Assembly (NCBI GenBank): GCA_047616325.1
Contig: JBLHGN010000005.1
Location: 1 to 34,775 of the forward strand
Direction: 5' to 3'
Length of the DNA stretch: 34,775 nt
Source of the DNA: JBLHGN01 sp047616325
GTDB taxonomy: Bacteria > Pseudomonadota > Gammaproteobacteria > Pseudomonadales > Cellvibrionaceae
Under the pieces are notes generated by a model. The model was not told where the DNA came from. It saw nothing but the letters and a program-made list of their open reading frames with translations, and made no database searches. Made by a program: the position numbers and the translations under genes. Shown one piece after another: positions 33,101 through 34,775 of the stretch (positions within the stretch are counted from its first letter, which is position 1; every line of letters starts with the position of its first letter).

Positions 33101-34516
33101 ACAAAAATTCCATGGACCGACTTGAATTAACCCCCTGTTTGCGACACGTGGATAAGTAACCTCTAACACAACAGAATATTACAGCGCCTATCATACTACG
33201 AAAACAACCCGATATTTTTTGATGTACTTTGGTCATTCGCATGTCTCGCTCTCCCTGATTGTTTCTAAAAGGAACGATGCCATTATCCATGAAGCGCAGC
33301 ACATCCCCTTCGAAGTTGATCAATCGTTCAAGAAGATTTCGAGCTTTACTGCGTTTTAAACGGCCACGTTTTCCCCGGCTGTCTTTCTCGTCTGGTGATG
33401 GGCACTCAACTTCAGCATTTCTAAGTAATTCTCGGTAGCGTTGCCAACAGACTACTGAGTTTTATGATATAGCTTTCCTCCCGATGTATGAACCGCCCGA
33501 TTAGTCTCCTCCAGAAACAATTTAAGGTGTTCAGCCCATTGTTGTCCATCTTGCTCCCAGGCGCGTGCCAATTCTCTCAAGTGATGCGCATTACATAAGG
33601 CGTGCAGACAATCGGCATAGCAATAATAGGGTTTCCAATGATCATGACACGGCACACCTTTAAACGCGGACAATATCTCGGCTGAATTGGTAGCTTCATT
33701 GCCCCGTTTTTTATGTGCAAAGAAATAGGTCCATGAGGCATTCGTTGCACAGTGCAGCCAGTGTCTATCACCGTTGATATTAATCCCAGTTTCATCGACA
33801 TGTAACAGCGCTGCGTCGGTCACCGCTGTTTAGCAATGTCCTCAAACGGTTTGGCCTTTTTAAACGCTTCCACATTAAAATTGTAGACAGAGCCTTCACT
33901 CAAGGGGATGCCCATTTGCTGGGTGAAGAATTCCTGAACCCGGTTGAAGGGTAGCAATTGGTATTGCGACATATAAACCGCATGTGCTTTGAGTTTGTTG
34001 CCATATTGTACGGCTTTATTAACCCCTTCAGGAAACGACGCGGTATAGCGCTCCCCGCTTGTCTTATTGATCAATACCTCAGCCTGACATTCAACAACCC
34101 ATCGAGAAATAGTAATATCAAACACTTGCCGCTTTTCTATGCCGGCGTTTTCGTAATTGCCTTTTGGTAGCGTGCGCGATCAATTTGTACTAACTGAATA
34201 TCGTCAGGCTCTTCAATTTGAATCAGCGTCGTGCCGACATGACCCAGTTCACCACCGCTCTTTTTTGGGATTTCTTGCGGTCTTGTTTTTTCAGGTTAAT
34301 ATCAGAAGACGGCGGTTTACTGCTATTGCGACTATTTAAACCGACACGGTTGGTCAACAGTTTAATCGATACCACCAAAATCGATACCAATGATTTTAAT
34401 GCAGGCGATATAGTCGTGCCTTCTTTAAGCAGACGTTCAACCTCACTAAGCGTTGCATCAATATCTATTGTGTCTAATGTCAAAGAAGTAAACCAGGTCG
34501 GGTAAGGAACGTGCAT
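33069..34516 (-). pseudogene. IS66-family transposase, broken by several frameshifts
   Basis: A DDE transposase of the IS66 (TnpC) type, about 480 residues if restored. Reading from 34516 down: the N-terminal segment NSRNSSKPPSSDINLKK (ends 34223); then GHVGTTLIQIEEPDDIQLVQ in another frame; then NYENAGIEKRQVFDITISRW and KAHAVYMSQYQLLPFNRVQE (33820-34125). The catalytic part LLHVDETGININGDRHWLHC and LCNAHHLRELARAWEQDGQQ follows (33452-33823). The end is DNGIVPFRNNQGERDMRMTK and CFRSMIGAVIF..RGYLST (33069-33323). At least four frame changes separate these, so it cannot be active. Helper genes tnpA and tnpB are absent, and I could not find terminal repeats. Confidence 0.9.
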
Positions 34517-34620
34517 GGAATATCATCCAGATTCCAGTAGACTATGATTTGAAGTAAAATTCTATTTTTTGGGGAAAATACTAAATAAGTTCGCACGATT
34601 GTGAAGAGCACGAAGAAGAA

Positions 34621-34775
34621 ATGGCTGATTTCTACGACAGCTTTTCTCAAAAGGATCGTCGACGTTATGCAGCCGTTGAGGCGAAGAAAATTGGACATGG
34701 AGGTACCACATATATTTGTTCGTTATTTGGCTGTGATGATAAAACGGTTAAAAAAGGCATGCTGGATCTTCATGA
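34621..34775 (+). CDS. ISAzo13-like transposase (5' end, cut by window edge)
   Basis: The frame is open to the end of the window. It reads MADFYDSFSQKDRRRYAAVE, then AKKIGHGGTTYICSLFGCDD, KTVKKGMLDLH. The pattern 'S-x-K-x-R-R-x-Y-A-A-x-E-A-x-x-x-G-H-G-G-x-x-Y-I ... G-C-x-x-x-T-V-x-x-G-x-x-x-L' matches the start of ISAzo13 (Rhodopirellula-type) transposases. The frame is open back to 34585, so a few more N-terminal residues are possible. It is adjacent to and divergent from the IS66 remnant. Only about 52 residues are seen, so whether it is intact is unknown. Confidence 0.7.
   Translation, partial: MADFYDSFSQKDRRRYAAVEAKKIGHGGTTYICSLFGCDDKTVKKGMLDLH

Noticed and set aside
1..34775. CRISPR arrays, rRNA or tRNA genes, phage or plasmid replication genes
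   Set aside because: None seen: no regularly spaced direct repeats, no cloverleaf or rRNA-like blocks, and no phage structural or replication proteins among the readable frames.

Overview
The window looks like a chromosomal segment of a marine, probably polysaccharide-degrading gammaproteobacterium of the Cellvibrionales kind (Saccharophagus, Teredinibacter or Simiduia-like). The basis is the Pseudomonas-type neighbourhood of algP, an FKBP isomerase, algQ/rsd and dsbB, a complete gspC-to-gspN set, and gammaproteobacterial trmB and gshA. No species call is possible from sequence reading alone.

Region 1 (1-8.9 kb) holds housekeeping and regulatory genes on both strands: the end of a DUF423 membrane protein, trmB, a TIGR02444-family gene, the histone H1-like algP, a lipoprotein FKBP isomerase, a WD40-repeat lipoprotein, rsd/algQ, a broken dsbB, an orphan FliL-like gene, and gshA translationally coupled to a small uncharacterised gene.

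Region 2 (9.2-21.2 kb) is a complete type II secretion operon, gspCDEFGHIJKLMN, all on the plus strand with mostly overlapping junctions. It is followed by apbE, a periplasmic flavin transferase.

Region 3 (22.6-32.3 kb) is the most interesting part. Nine plus-strand genes encode a secreted beta-rich protein, three TPR proteins (two clearly lipoproteins), a small exported protein, a TolQ/ExbB-type channel, two ExbD/TolR-type subunits and a TonB-like protein with an AgmX/PglI-type C-terminus. Together they look like a proton-driven inner-membrane motor wired to outer-membrane TPR lipoproteins, related to the core of the Myxococcus Agl-Glt machinery. The first ExbD has Asn where the channel Asp normally sits, and the motor genes have their own candidate promoter lying across a palindrome.

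Region 4 (32.5 kb to the end) is a degraded zone: an MscS-type channel gene with three single-base deletions, a reverse-strand IS66-family transposase with several frameshifts, and the start of an ISAzo13-like transposase cut by the window edge.
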